A DNA stretch of 64,000 nucleotides from Eucommia ulmoides (GCA_016647705.1 CM028338.1:35717176-35781175); one strand, 5' to 3'; counted from the first letter of the stretch, positions 44,319-57,999 are shown. Numbers and translations are program-made. The notes: a model not told the origin generated them from the sequence alone.

Positions 44319-47300
44319 CTAATTGGAATCTCATCCCAATTATCACACTGCTCTAGCTAGATGTTTGATTAAATTATATTAAACTGAATCACATGGGTCA
44401 TATATCTTTTTGTTAAGAGTGATAAATCTTTTTTTGTATACTCGTATATTATCATGTATGTCCCATTACCCAATGAATACTTTTGAAGGCCTAAGGTTGG
44501 GGAACAACAATTATTGTTATCAAAGTATAGTAACTTATACACATAATATACGATACCTTAAGTACAAATATTTACGGAGTACATGACATCTCAGATATCT
44601 TATTCCTACTCAAGAAAAACTGTCATGTAGGATATCAAGAATGATCATGTTCTGTCTCTTATTACCATTTAGTAAGTCCCCCTGTAGATATTCTAGTATC
44701 TCATCCTAATGGATTGAGACTTATTGTTTTCATTAATAGAACATCCGATCTAGCTATCCTATATTTTTAGAGATCTTTCTTAACAATCCAATACATATTA
44801 TGAACACTTTTGAATATTGAGTTATCAAATGTCTTTGGCCTCCTCCTATTTAATAATATTACATAACTAGAAATTTTACTCAATATTCAATGTTTAAAAC
44901 AATAAATTTACAATTACAAGAATAATATCAAGAAATGTCTTCCATTAATACTTGAGATTGAAACGTTTTACAGATACAAGTCCTAAATGTAAGATTACAA
45001 GATTGACTATAAGGCTTACATCCAACAGGAATATTTAGGATGATCATGTTCAAGACCTTTACTACTCTAGTAAGTTATCTTGTAAATTTTTCTAGTGTCT
45101 CACACTAATGATTTAGACTCACCATTTATGGAGGAGAAAACACCTACTCGGTTTAACAATCCATTCCCAACTAAGAACATTTAGGATATAAGTTACTAAA
45201 ACGTCTATGATCTGAAACTTTTAATCATCATTAAAAGCTAAGATATTTTCAACATAATATTCAAAGTTCTATATCAATATGATATAATTATAGAATAATA
45301 AAAAGATATTTAATATCTTTTATTAGTAATACTCCATATTGTAATTTTACAAACAAAGCCAATAAATGATATAAAGTAAAATTGAGTATATCGCTTATAT
45401 CCAACAGAGTCACTAATACCATGCGGGAACACAAAAAATGTCACTAACATCATTTGACCACCCAAAGATGCCCAACCATAAGTATTGAACATGTCCCTCC
45501 TTATTGCTATTTGTCGAGAACTAACCAATGTTATCTAGGTGCAGGCTCAACCCCCCAATCAATCTGTTATATCGTCTTACCCTGGTCTGATCAATGATCA
45601 ATGGGGATCGGGTAGATTCTCCTTGTCACCTAAGGGCCTCTACACTCCCCTAACTACCCTATTTCGTATTTTGTCTTGTATGACTATGGATTCCATTTAA
45701 TGGGCTGAAAGTCAAGGTTCAAAGGCTTAATCATGCCAAGAGCCACTCTATTCACTACGCGCCAGATTATGCTAATGATCTAAGCTCATAGCCCTAAATA
45801 TTTGGGGCTAATACGACCTCATCGCCTACATATAGTGGGACATTTAATGCACTAAATACTAGAAATGTTTCTTAATACACTTGAACTTATATTTTCTCCA
45901 AAGTTTTTACTCTCACATTCGGAGGGACTTTGCTAGGCGTATACTGCAATAGGTCTTTGTGTATATTTTTTCTTGGACTCTAAACATCTTGACCAAGGAC
46001 TACTAATATGACAGAATAAGAAACACATTGGGATACCACTCTGCACAAAATCACCCCAGTAGACTATGATCGAGAAAATTGAAGATGTTAATCAATTTTC
46101 GATACTAACGCCAATCATTATAAACTACCTCTTAATGTGTATAGGTATTTGCTTTGCTACCAACGACTTCTGCTTCCCAAGGTATAATGACCTTCAAGTT
46201 TTTGGTATAAGTACTTGAAACCAAAAATTTCGGCGAACTAAACTTGTGCTTCAGCTCTAAAAAAATTCTATATGTTTCGTGTTTTGATAGTGATATGAAT
46301 TGATAATGTTTTGTATCAGACTTCTTGGAATGAATGTGAAGTCTTCTATTTATAGAAGACCAAAATACACCGTTGAATTGATGTCACTTTTGAAAGGCAT
46401 TTGTTTGCATGAATGTTCACGCAAACAGTCACCAATGAACTTTCATGTGTGTTCATTGGTGCTAATTCAACATTAACTGTTAAACAGTTAATTAACTGCT
46501 TAAATGTCACTTAATTAAAGCTTAAACTATCCTGGCAGGTCAAGATCCAACCTGACCCAAACTTGATCCACTTTTGTATCAGATTGACCCAACCTAGCCT
46601 GATTCGAGTTTAATGTTTGATGCTTAGTGACTTGCCTTTATTTCTAACTTATAAGTTGATATAAGCTTAAGTTTTTTCTCTATAAACAATGTGGGATAAC
46701 TTACAACTTACAACTTGACATAGTGCTCATGTTCTTCCTCCATAATCGATGTGAAATTGCTTATCCATTCTAGTCTTCAACCAATCTCAAGTGGGTTACT
46801 CTGATAATTAAAATCTCATTCAAAACTTAATCATTTTTTACATATAAATATACTACATCGATCCTCAAATGATGAGAAACGCAATGGAATGCTAACCTGA
46901 TTAATTTAATTAATGGGTCTCACTTTAATTAATCAATTAAAGTTGCCAAAAATTCTAACATCACTTACTAACTTTGACGCCTTATATTTTCACCAATTTT
47001 CCTCTCTCTCTCTAGCGTATTCTCTTCTTATATATTGAAATGAATGAGAAAAATGAACTAAGCAATTCGTACTAAAAACTTGTTTATTACGCCACTATTT
47101 ATTAAACCGATGCAACAACTATTTTTTCTAATCTTGCAACTATCTTAATAAGAAATTGCAAATTTGTCTAATTTCATATTGTAAATGAAACTTGTTATTT
47201 TCATTTGATATCTTGTAAGTTTTCAATTCAAATTTATAATTTCAAACGTGACTTGTTTCTGGCTTGTGTAAAATCATCTTAAAAATGTTACTTTGACTTA

Positions 47301-47749
47301 TTAACATTAACTCTATGGATTCAATGTAGTTGTGGTTAATTAAAGGTATAGAAAATAAAGAGAAAACTAGATAAAAATATAAGTGAATTTTTTTTAGGAG
47401 AATCTATTAATTTTTCCCTTTTCCCCTTTTGTTTTCTTTGATGTGTTTCTAGTAAACAAAAATAAAACAATTCTCGTCCCTTGACTTTATAGTTTGTACT
47501 TATTTTTGGGATCAAAACGGGAATAATTCTTTTTTTTTATTCATCTATTTTTATTTTGAATATTTTTTAATAATGCAAACAGAAGCCAAAGTTTTAATTT
47601 AATCAATTTTACCCATAAATAAGGTTTTTTTCCTATTAGGTTGATCCTTGTTTTCAATGTACTGAGATTGATCCTTCTTTCCATTTTTACCCTTGCATAT
47701 GTTTTTTCCTAATTTTACATGTACAAATTTACATCTCACCACCAATATC
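44319..47749. other. Unassigned AT-rich DNA
   Basis: No gene found. 44640-44830 and 45035-45300 are diverged direct repeats (TAGTAAGT...TCTAGTATCTCA...TTTAGACTCA, each ending near CTTA(C/T)ATCCAACAG). 45540-45955 looks like part of a plus-strand LTR: TACATATAGTGG, then ACATTCGGAGGGACTTTGC and CTGCA, as in leaders of some gypsy elements, but no partner is seen. 46330-46345 holds a palindromic TATA (CTTCTATTTATAGAAG). Confidence 0.4.
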
Positions 47750-47757
47750 CCCAGTTC

Positions 47758-48410
47758 TAGGGATGGTAATTAGAACCAAACCGATAGGTAAACTGCACGA
47801 AATCGAACCAAGCGGTCCGATTTTAAAACTTATTAAATGGTTTTGGTCGTGGTTTTGATTTTAAATTTAGCACCTGAAGCGGTTTTGGTTTTGGGATAGT
47901 AATCGTGTAACCAAACCACTCGATTGGAACCATGAATCGAACCGTATAACCGATATATATATATATGTGTGTGTGTGTGTGTATTATTTTTTATTTATTT
48001 AATATTTATAGTTTAACTCTTTTCTTTTTTTTATTTTATTTACACTTTAACCCTTTTACACTTTAGCCATAGTATATATACTTATTGTTGTATTTTATTT
48101 ATCATTAGGAATGTTTACAATTAACAGTTTTGTAGTTTGGTTTTGTTTTTGGAATTTATGTTTTATATTTTAGTTATATTTTTGTTCATATATAAGAAAA
48201 AATGGTCTGTGATTTCGCTGTTTTGGTTTTTAATAAAATTTAAAAATCTTACATGATTTCACGGTTTCGTGGTTTTGGTTAAAATTAAATGATCCAGTTT
48301 TAAAATCATTTAAAAAAATAGTGACTTTGGTTTTGATTTTATATATGTTTAACAGTTTTATCTTTAATTTTGTATGAAACCAAGCCGAACCCGGACCATT
48401 GACATCCCTA
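47758..48410. mobile_element. hAT-type non-autonomous element, 653 bp
   Basis: Terminal inverted repeat TAGGGATG...CATCCCTA with a perfect 8-bp target duplication CCCAGTTC (47750-47757 and 48411-48418). Inside are GGTTTTGGTTTTG-type repeats and a (TA)n(TG)n run at 47953-47983. There is no transposase; the length and 8-bp duplication fit hAT MITEs. Confidence 0.92.
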
Positions 48411-48598
48411 CCCAGTTCCAACCACCACAATTAGTTCTCCCTTCCCAATAACCAATATTACCAAATTACCATTATTTATTCTTTCGAATATTATCCCGCA
48501 TAAACCAACCCCTAATCTAACCTACCACATCTATTCATGTAAATAGTCAAATACATGGAAATGAGAAATAGCAATTTGGGAATAGAAAATATTGCAAT

Positions 48599-49343
48599 TA
48601 GGGGTGTGCATGGGTTCGGGTGGAGGTATTTTAGGTGGATTCGAGACCCGACCCGAATGTAGTGGGTAAGGGATTTCTGAATCCTATCTGACCAAATAAC
48701 ATGAAAATCCAATGTTTTCGATTGTTGTTGAATGCGGTCAAATTCGGATCAGGCCAATCGGATTGATAGAACAACAGACAGATCATTGATCTAAGATCAA
48801 CAAAAAATCAAACTCACCGTCGCCTAACGTTTTCATCGTTGTGGCATCTTCACTCACCATCATCACAGGCTCATAAGCTCAAAGGCAAGCACATGATGTA
48901 GATTAAAAATTTAGAGATATTTTCGAATGGGAAAGAGGAACGGCGGATAAGAATCAAAGAAATTGAAATCTTATTAGGAATTTGGAATGAAGACAAAGTA
49001 AGAGGGAAGAAGATAAAGCAAAGACGAGAACTCTAGAGATGAAGAAGGGAATAAGACAAAGCGAGAGAGAAGAAGACAAAGAGAACCCTAGGGACGAAAT
49101 GAAGATAGCAAAGTGAACAAATAAGAAACCCTAAAAAATCATATTTAAAGCAGTATTTCTGGTGGGTCGGGTTTGTTTGTATATTTGTTGAAGATACCCG
49201 CTATCTGACCCTAAACACGAAAAAAAAAATTGCCTAATTCAACCGTGTTTCGACCCATTTCTCATAAATTTGATTTTTGTGGGCCGGGTAGGTCGGATTT
49301 TCGTGGGTGTGTGTGTGGTTATGTGGATTCTTGAACATCCTTA
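48599..49343. mobile_element. hAT-type non-autonomous element, 745 bp
   Basis: TAGGGGTGTGCATGGG on the left and, on the minus strand, TAAGGATGTTCAAG on the right, with a perfect 8-bp duplication ATTGCAAT (48591-48598 and 49344-49351). GGGTCGGGT-type text lies near both ends, which is usual for this MITE style. No coding capacity. Confidence 0.9.
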
Positions 49344-49351
49344 ATTGCAAT

Positions 49352-50030
49352 ATGTGAGGTAAAAGGTTTTATCGAATATTTTATAAGGTCTAGGGTTGAA
49401 GAGGAAGAGGCACGACAAATACAAGGCTAAAATTGGAAAAATACATCAATCAAGTAAGTTTTAGGGGCCAAAATGAAATATTTGAAACTCGAGAAAACCC
49501 TTTCTTATATTCATGTACTTGGAAATGGTAACATTGGTAGGCTCCCATGAAGGATAAAGTAAGGAAACATTAATTTCAAGTGGCAAAAGCGCATGAGCTT
49601 GTCATGGCCTCATAATGAACAATAAATATATAGTAATCTATATTAAAAGTAGTATATCTTTTTTTTTTAAAAATTACATATTTTAAAAGTATATATATTT
49701 TAAAATTAAATATTTAAAAAAAAATTATATATATATAATCAAATTTAAGATTATATATATATAGTAATCTATATTAAAAGTAGTATATATTTAAAAAAAA
49801 AAAATGCATATTTTAAAGATATATTTGGTTCCACATATTATGAAATAATTTTAGGAGATTCTGTTATCTCCCTCTCCTTGTCATCTCAATGTTTCATTCT
49901 ATCAAGCCCTAACTATTTCCAATAAACAAGTTTTTAAACTCTTTAATTGTATTTTATTTATTTTTTAAACCCTAATTTTTTTCTTTCAAATAACTCAAAT
50001 GTAAAATGTTGTTACCCCATATTTTTTTTG
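49352..50030. other. AT-rich spacer with a direct repeat
   Basis: TAGTAATCTATATTAAAAGTAGTATAT occurs at about 49629 and again at about 49762, with (TA)n runs between. Nothing else recognisable. Confidence 0.6.
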
Positions 50031-50039
50031 TTATTCTTA

Positions 50040-50180
50040 TATATATAGTTATGTTTATCTCACATCGAATGCGGAATGAGCTAGTGGTCAGATTATAAGT
50101 GTGAGGAAAAATATCACCTTATAAGTTAGCTTCTGGGGTTGAGGGAGATCCAAGACTATCCTACAGGTGATATCAGAGCC
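50040..50180 (+). repeat. Short LTR and primer-binding site of a TRIM-like element
   Basis: CTCACATCGAATGCGG to CTATCCTACA has the look of a very short plant retroelement LTR. It is followed by TGATATCAGAGCC (50168-50180), a one-base variant of the initiator tRNA-Met primer site TGGTATCAGAGCC. The left boundary is not fixed. The internal part continues at 58222 after the CACTA insertion. Confidence 0.6.
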
Positions 50181-50917
50181 ACGCCCCACTATAAGAATAA
50201 AGGCCCTTTATCACGCTTAGTAAATTTAATTTATCTCATTTTTTATGTAAACTGTGACTGCAAAAATATAAGTGAAATTTAATCTCATTTTAAATTTATT
50301 GGAGTTTAAAAATATTTTTTATCACATTTTTTAAATATATGTGATAATAAATAAATAGTTTTTATCATATATTTTTATTAAAAGAGAGAGATTTTGTGTT
50401 GGTGAAAAAAAGAGCGCTAAACTGAGGGGGAAAAAAAGGCGTTGTTCATTGATCTTTGCTCGACGCTCATGTCGAAACTTGAAATAAACTTTACTTCCTT
50501 GTTCATTCATCAAGCTAGAAGAAATCTCGCAAGACCTAATGCTACCATGTTCACCTTGCTACGTCGATATCTCCCATCACACGAGGTTCACCGCTTATAT
50601 CGCTCACCTTGCTTGCACTATCATCTTTGTTGTGTCTTTCTCTATTCAATCGGATGTCGCTCCAGCACTAGAAATGGCCTTGCCCTCTCCCCGACGACCT
50701 CCAACCCCTCTCTCTTTCTCTTATCGACGGCCAGGTAATCTAAGGTTTAATTCTCCTTTCATTGGTTCAAATTCATGTGAAATCTAGATTCATCTTTGAT
50801 TGATTAAACCTTTTATGAAATCTATTAGAAGATTCAAGACTAGCCCTTTCAGCAGATGGAATTAATCCACATAGTTCTCTGAGCAATAGATACAGTTATC
50901 TGTTAGTTATATTGGTC

Positions 50918-52787
50918 ACCTACAATCTTCCGTCGTGGTTATGCATGAAAATGAAGTTTATGACACTATCACTGCTAATATCAGGGCCAAAATAACCTGG
51001 AAAAGATATCGATGTTTATCTTGCACCGTTGATTAATGATTTAAATTTCTATGGGATGTTGGAGTCGAATCCTACGATGAATATAAAAAACAATCATTTA
51101 TGTTAAGGGTCGTACGTTTATGGATAATTAATGATTTCTTGCGTTTGGCAATTTGAGTGGATGTCGTGTCAAGGGATATCTCGCATCTCCAATATGAGGT
51201 GAAGAAACATCTGTTGTTAGATTAAAACATAGTAGGAAGATGTTATATGCTGGCCATAGAAGGTTTCTTCTGCGACATCATCCTTACCGTAGGCAAAAAA
51301 GGTATTTAACAGAAAATAAGAATTTGGATCACCACATTTCCCATTAAAGGGAGACAAACTGTTGAGTAAGGTTGAAGGAATCCCTTCTATGTGGAAGAAG
51401 AAGAATGGAAACTCGGACACGAAAAATGTTAGTACATGTTGGAACAAAAAATCATATTTTTTTACCTTGAATATTGGCAACACTTGCATGTTTGACATAT
51501 CCTTGATGTTATTCATATTCAAAAAAAATGTATGTGATATTATCTTTGATACATTGCTCAACATTCCAAGAAAAACAAAATGTACTGTCAAATCTCAGGA
51601 GGACATTGTAAATATGAAAATACGCGGCAATTTAGCACCAACGTATGGGCCGAACAAAATATATCTACTTGTAGCTTATTACATGTTATCGAGGGATGAG
51701 AAAAAAAAGAGTTTGTACAACTTTGTCAGAACTCAAGGTTCCAGAAGGTTACTCTTCAAATTTACAGAATCGTGTGTCCATGTAAGATTTGAAACTCTAT
51801 GGCCTTAAATCTCTTGATTGCCATATATTAATTCAACAAATATTACCAGTTTCATTAAGATCAGTGTTGCCTAAGCATGTGAGATATGCCATCATCAGGT
51901 TTTGTTTCTTCTTCAATGCCATATGTAGTAAGATGGTGGTGTTGTTGCTGTTGATCAGAAACAATTGCAACAAGTGCATCGATATGTGTTAGAAAACACA
52001 AACGATGTTCGACCGTATCTTGAGTATACATTTTATTCTCGTTTACTTTTTGATGTTTTTAACCAAAATATCTATATAAAATAATTGTTGGTACTTCATA
52101 TTATTTACAGGAAGCCTATGAATTTGTTGAAGCAAAAATTTCCCACTAAAAAACAACAATGGTTACAAATTGAACACAACACCACCTTTAGTGATTGGTT
52201 GCGTAAAAAGGTATACACTAGTTTACTTCTTAGTTTTAATTGTTCTTTATCATTGCTAAAATGAATAAAGTATGCCAATATTTGTAGGTCATAGATGAAA
52301 ATGATATCTCAGATAGCTTAAAGTCGATAGCAAATGGACCTCGATACGAAGTAATAAAGTTCCAAGGATACATCATTAATGGATGTCGTTTCCACACACT
52401 AGAGATCGAGATAATTCACAAGTCACCCATATGTCTTATTATGGAGTTATAACTGAGATATGGAAACTTGACTATAACAACTTTATGATTCCAATAGTCA
52501 AATGTGATTGGGTTGACAGTAAGAAGGGAGTTAAAGTAGACGGACTCTTTCATTTTAGCTTTGCAAGCCAAACAAGTTTTTATGTTCAAGATCAAATTGA
52601 TTTGAGATTGTTAGTCATGCTAATTGCTCCTCGAAAAGACTATCGAGATGATGAGGATGTTGATGAGATGAATGATTGTTGTATTGAACACAATTGTCTC
52701 GGTCCAATAATTCCCAGTACTGATACCATAGATTTAGAAGATGATAACGATGAAGATGAGAGGAATAACAATGCATTTTATTCATGA
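50918..52787 (+). pseudogene. TNP2-like CACTA transposase (Transposase_21, DUF4216)
   Basis: Readable order: TYNLPSWLCMKMKFMTLSLL, PGKDIDVYLAPLINDLNF, a degraded stretch with AGHRRFLLRHHPYRRQKRYL, then NVCDIIFDTLLNIPRKTKC, LAPTYGPNKIYLLVAYYMLS, a frame change to LKSLDCHILIQQILPVSLRS, VLPKHVRYAIIRFCFFFNAI, a small exon KQQWLQIEHNTTFSDWLRKK ending at GTATAC (52209), and ANGPRYEVIKFQGYIINGCR, another frame change, YYGVITEIWKLDYNNFMIPI and VKCDWVDSKKGVKVD (DUF4216). It stops at 52785-52787. The first third of a full TNP2 protein and most of the DUF4218 part are absent. The element therefore cannot supply its own transposase. Confidence 0.88.
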
Positions 52788-53088
52788 CTAGAATGTGAGG
52801 GGACATAGGTATAGGCAATATATCGTCATACTTCATTAGTAATAGGCTTTACTTCCAGGATTGCTTGGTTTGTACCTTCTCGTATTTGTTTTTACTTTTA
52901 ATCATGCTTTATATTTCTTCATATTTTTATACAAGGTAATACTTTTGTTGAAATAAAGGTCAATATGTGAAATTGAAGTTTTGAACTTTAAAATTGAGTC
53001 ATTTGTTGTTTGGTTACATTTGAGTAACAATGTTTAATAGTGACACTTGTTTTTCCTTTTTATTTGTTCTATATTGCGATCTCATTAG

Positions 53089-56000
53089 ATGGATCAATGT
53101 CAACCTTTCAATAATGAGGTTGGAGAAGGATCATTAACAAGTGCTACCAAAAATACTGGTAGAGGACCAACGTTTCTACCCAAGTTAACCAAAGATAAAA
53201 GTTGCGGTGTGAGGAAAGTAGTTGAATATAACGAAAATGGAGTATTGGCTTGTAATATGGTTTCAATCGAGTATGATCGATGGCGGAAGGTACCACAAAA
53301 GTTAAAAAACAACATATGGAGGACTATGGAGGTAACCCTCTTTAATTTTTGTATAATTTGCACCTTTTTCATGTTATCTTATATTATGTTATTTGAATGG
53401 TTCTTAGTTAAGCTATGTTGTCGATCCAAAGTCAAGAAAGATGTGTTTATCTTCGATAGGAGAAAAATGGAGGACATTCAAGAAGTACCTTACCAGTACT
53501 TATGTACGTCCATTTGAGGCTAACCCCATTGCTCTCGAACATCCACCAAAGAAATATAAGTGCATCAAGCAACACCATTGGAATAAATTTGTTAAAAAGA
53601 GATGGACAGAATAATTTAAGGTATTTTTTATTTTTATTTTTGATTTGTTGCTTTATGTATTGGAGATACTATTTTTTATATTGTTACATTTTGTTTTTGA
53701 TGTTTGACCTACACGTGTTAAATTTTACATTGTACAAATTAAGTGAGCTTCGAAGAAAAAGACGAGCAAATAATATATATAACCATCAGTTAAGTTGAAA
53801 AGGCTACGCTAGACTTTTACAATAATGTGTAAGTTTTCATGAATATAAATTGAATAAGAAACAATTTCATAGCTCTTATCTTTTGCAATATATTTATTTT
53901 ATATCTTGAAATTATTATGTTTTTCTTATAGCAACCAAACGTAGAAGAGAATGAGATTTAGATAGAAGCTTTAATTGGAAGAAAGCTCGACAAAATAAAG
54001 ATGGCGAATATGGTGATGTGACGAGGATGACTACTAAAAGAATAGTATTTTCTATTACTTTGCGCACTTATTTAAAATATTTGTATTGACTTTTTCTGTA
54101 CTTATTATTTTGTATGATAACAATCTGACAGGATAAGTTGACACAAGAGGTTTAAGATGGAAGTTTAAAAACTCAATGGAGTAATGATGTTCTTAACATT
54201 GCGTTGGAAACTCCTGAGCACGCAAGTTGGGTGAGGGGAGTGGGAGGTCGTGTGATACCAGGTGTCTATTTTCATATGCCTAAAAAGAAAAAAAAAGCTG
54301 AGTTTGAAGAAAAATAAAAGTCGATGGAGGCAATGTTGTTACAATTGCAAGAAGAACTTTGTAATGAAACAACAGGGTGTCAGTAGTCACCGAATGCATT
54401 AGTTTGATAATGTGAGCTCTAACACTTTACACAATTATTCGATACCACATGTTAAATTCGTGTCAAAAGAAAAAGATACTCCAAAAAGATATGAAAATGC
54501 ACCAAGAGTGATCGTGAGAAAGCTAATTCATTAATTCACACCTTGTTACTTTTAGTTTGTGTTTCATATGCTTATTTTATGCTATTTCTAATAATTTAAA
54601 TTGTTTGAGAATGTTACAAAGCAAAGCATGTAAGTTGGCAGTAAACTCAATCGAAAATATTGTTGCCCATGGCACCTATGTGATACAATTGGAGCAAATG
54701 AAATAATACACAATGTTCCATTAGGAGATTTCAATATGCGTGTTTCCGTGGATTCTGAAATTAAGAGAGATGTTATTCTTGCAATACCTATACATGACGA
54801 GATGTACAAGGTTATAGATGCTGAGGAGTCTCTTGTGGTTTGGCCAAAGAATCTTATAGTAGTAGTTGATGAGGTATTAAACGTTTATATTATTAAATTC
54901 TAAACCATTCGATTATTTCTTTAACAACTGAGTGTTGATATTGGATTTATTATGTCACAGGTAGTTTCGAGATAGACGAATGGTAATGGTAACTTAGATT
55001 GCATAAATTCTTATGTGGAAAATTATATAGATTTTTTAAAAGATGATAAAGTTGTAAACATTCAATTGGTAAAAGAAATATTTGGAGAGAGCATAACACT
55101 CCAACTTAGAAAATTTGATTTAGAGTATTTTTGTAAGTTTAACAGAGTATCGGCTGCATGCATCATGCTATACATGAGGTAAAAAAAAATTGTTTTGTTT
55201 TTTATTGTGATTCACCATGTTTGTTTTTAGATTGGTATATCGTCAAATATTATGATTTTGCTATTCGATTTCAGTTATCTATATGTTATTATTAAGAGGG
55301 ACAAATTGGATGAAAATTTAGATGTATCGAGCTTTTAGTTTTAGAATATTCATGAGTTGGGAATCTCATTGTTTGTACTTGTCATTTTTAACTTTTCAGG
55401 GAATGCTGGATATTGTTGGCTATTGACCTATCAATTCTAACGGTATTCTATTTTAATCTATGTTGTTCAGGTGAAGTGAATGTAACTCTTGAATTCATAA
55501 TAAACACGTAAGTGTCATTTTATTCTATTCCGTGTTTGTTTTACATGACCTTTTATGTGGAAAACTATTTGTGCATTTTTTTTTCTCACAACTTTTTATG
55601 TTTATGAGTTTTTTTTTTTCCCTAGTTTTTTTCACATAATCTTTATGTAGTGGTCTTAGAACATTAGAAAGGACCAAAAAAAAGGAACAAAATGAACTCC
55701 AACTTGGAAGTGCATTCAGGTGATAAACATGTTTCTCAGTATATATATAAAATAAATATGTATATGTATAATAACACAGTTGTTACACCAGTTCTTATCA
55801 AATTTTGTTATATTTAGTGTCCTCAACAATCTTCGGCTCTGAAATCCAGTTTCTATGTAATGAGATTCATGAAATATATTATTAGAGATAAGAGCATCAT
55901 TTTCTGAGAAAATGTGAGATAAGTAGTTTATTTTTCATTTATTTTGTATTTTGTATCCCTTGAAAATATTATGATTTTTCATTTGTTTTGAAATTTGCAT

Positions 56001-56129
56001 CCCTCGAAAATATTATTCTCTAACTCATTTAAATGAATTATGTAATTTAATGGGAAGAATGCCTACTCCGAAGAAGAACTAGACGAATTGAGAGCTGAAT
56101 GGATTAAATATATGTTAAAACAAATGTGA
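53089..56129 (+). pseudogene. Second CACTA gene: Transposase_24-like, plus Ulp1 (C48) peptidase-like C-terminus
   Basis: Exons on the plus strand: GRGPTFLPKLTKDK and EYDRWRKVPQKLKNNIWRTM, then SIGEKWRTFKKYLTSTYVRP and HWNKFVKKRW, LRRKRRANNIYNHQLS-stop, NDVLNIALETPEHASWVRGV, GGRVIPGVYFHMP (TNPA-like). Then HNVPLGDFNMRVSVD and SLVVWPKNLIVVVDE (the domain that usually follows), FDLEYFCKFNRVSAACIMLY, and a Ulp1-like end: ECWILLAIDLSILTVFYF, CPQQSSALKSSFYVMRFMKY, AYSEEELDELRAEWIKYM, TGA at 56127. The peptidase is inactive: ECW stands where the catalytic His of (E)HW is expected, and SS stands where the catalytic CG is expected. Several stops and a frameshift near 54670 are present. Confidence 0.78.
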
Positions 56130-57956
56130 TTGCAAAAAAGGTATGTCATTATTTTGAATATGTAATTCATTTGTGAGACGTTTAAGTTGTTTTGTTGTAT
56201 TTGCAGCAAAATCGCTACTGTTTTGCTATTTTTGTAGCAAAACAGTTGTTGTTCAGCAGAAAATTTTCATCCCTATTGTTATACGTTGCTTCTGAAAAAA
56301 CTGTATTATATAAACGTATGAATAATCAATAAGATCACTACACTCTAATAATTGGTCTCACCGTTCAAAAAGGTATTATATAATCATGTGAATAATTTTT
56401 CGAAAAGGAAGAAAATACCTATTGTTTTGTTTCCATGTTTCTGTTTCTATTCTCATAGTAATCACAGAAAAAATTAGAAGCTTGCAGTTTTCCCCTGAAG
56501 AGATTGTAGTTTATGGCGAGGCACTAATTGAAAATTTTGAATTGAGCTTGGCTATATGGAATACTAAGTGTCCAACAATTTCCTTCAGATTCTTCTATTT
56601 CATGTAAGAATTCTCTGCTTGTGGAACACATTATGATTATATGTGTAAAAAATAATTTTATGATTTTATGAAGTAGAACTGATTGTTATTATCCTGCTGA
56701 GGCACATATCTAATTTAATATGCAGGATAATCATTCAGCTGAACCAATTCATTTGGTTTTGCTAATGTATTGTTCTGGGTTTTTTCTTCATGTTTTTATT
56801 TAACTTTAAGGTATTATATGTTCAAATTTAAAACTATAAGGATCAAAGTGATATTTTGGTTAAACTTCAGGGGTACAAAGAGTAACAAAAAACTCAATAA
56901 ATCAAGAAATTACCTGTTATTTCTACAATTTTATAGATATAACCTATAAAATACACAAACCATATGCTTAAGCCAACCATTAATGGAAGTTATTTAATTT
57001 ATTAGTTCCACTTCCGAATTAATTTTTTATATATAGATTTTTGAATGTTTAAATTATCATGTGGAATTTTATACTTGAAATATTTAACTATAAATATGTT
57101 TTTCTGCATACGTTTGTTAGTGCAAGCAATTATAAGTAAATAACATATTGAATTATGATATTAATGCATGGTGAAGAGTAATACTTAATAACAAATTTTT
57201 TTATTTTATTTTTATTTTATTTTTTTTGCTGTTGGTGTGTATAATTTAAAACACTTTTTTTTTTTTTTTGTAGCTACAAGTCCTTGAACAGTGCTGAAAA
57301 AACAGTCTAATAAGTTTTTTGAGCTTGTTTTTAGTGTTTTAGCCTTTTTAATTTTTTAGGAAGTTGTTGGTTTTTGTAGCTTCAAGTTTATTGTTTAAGT
57401 TGGTTTTTTGTAGCTAAAATTTTTTTCTTAGTTGTTTTTTTTTTTTTTAGTTGTTTTTTTGTAGCTATTTTTTGCAAGTTTACTTTTTCCTAGATGTATT
57501 TTTAGATGCAAGTGTAGTTTTTAAGAAGTTGTTTTTTCTAGCTGCAGGACTTTATTTTTGGATCAATTGATGGCAAAAGTTAGCTGAACTTCACCTTTGG
57601 ATGCTCTATGGCCAAGATATTAGTAGATTAGTTCATCATAAATGAGTTGTTTTTATTTGTTTTATATTTGATAGAAATTTTATATTTTAGACATTTATAT
57701 TTATAGAAATTTAAGTTTATAATTCTTATTGTTATCTGTGTTTTCCATCTTGATGTAGAATTAATATTTTAATTATTTTGAAAATTTGAAATTATTTTTT
57801 TAGTGAATTTTTTATAGTATTTTCATAAAATGGTGGGTAAATTAATTTTTATTTTTAATATAGATATGAGAAACAATCACAATTTTTAAATGTGATTTTT
57901 TTTTAATTATTAAAGGTGATAGATATTGTTGAAATAATCACAAGTATTACTTTGAT
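56130..57956 (+). other. CACTA 3' non-coding region
   Basis: No coding similarity. 57240-57560 carries a diverged repeat built on TTTTTGTAGCT and AAGTTTACTTTTT-like units; 56205-56250 holds inverted GCAAAACAG/CTGTTTTGC-like text. The subterminal motif array starts near 57900. Confidence 0.5.
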
Positions 57957-57998
<42 letters not shown>

Positions 57999-57999
57999 A
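57957..57999 (+). repeat. (CA)n(TA)n microsatellite
   Basis: CA run followed by TA run, within the right subterminal zone of the CACTA element. Confidence 0.95.

Noticed and set aside
45540-45955. LTR-like text with TATA and CGGAGGGACTTTGC
   Set aside because: No TG/CA ends, target duplication or second copy could be found, so I did not call an LTR.
50442-50787. Two overlapping frames near the CACTA left end
   Set aside because: No similarity to the missing TNP2 N-terminus and no support from context; probably untranslated leader.
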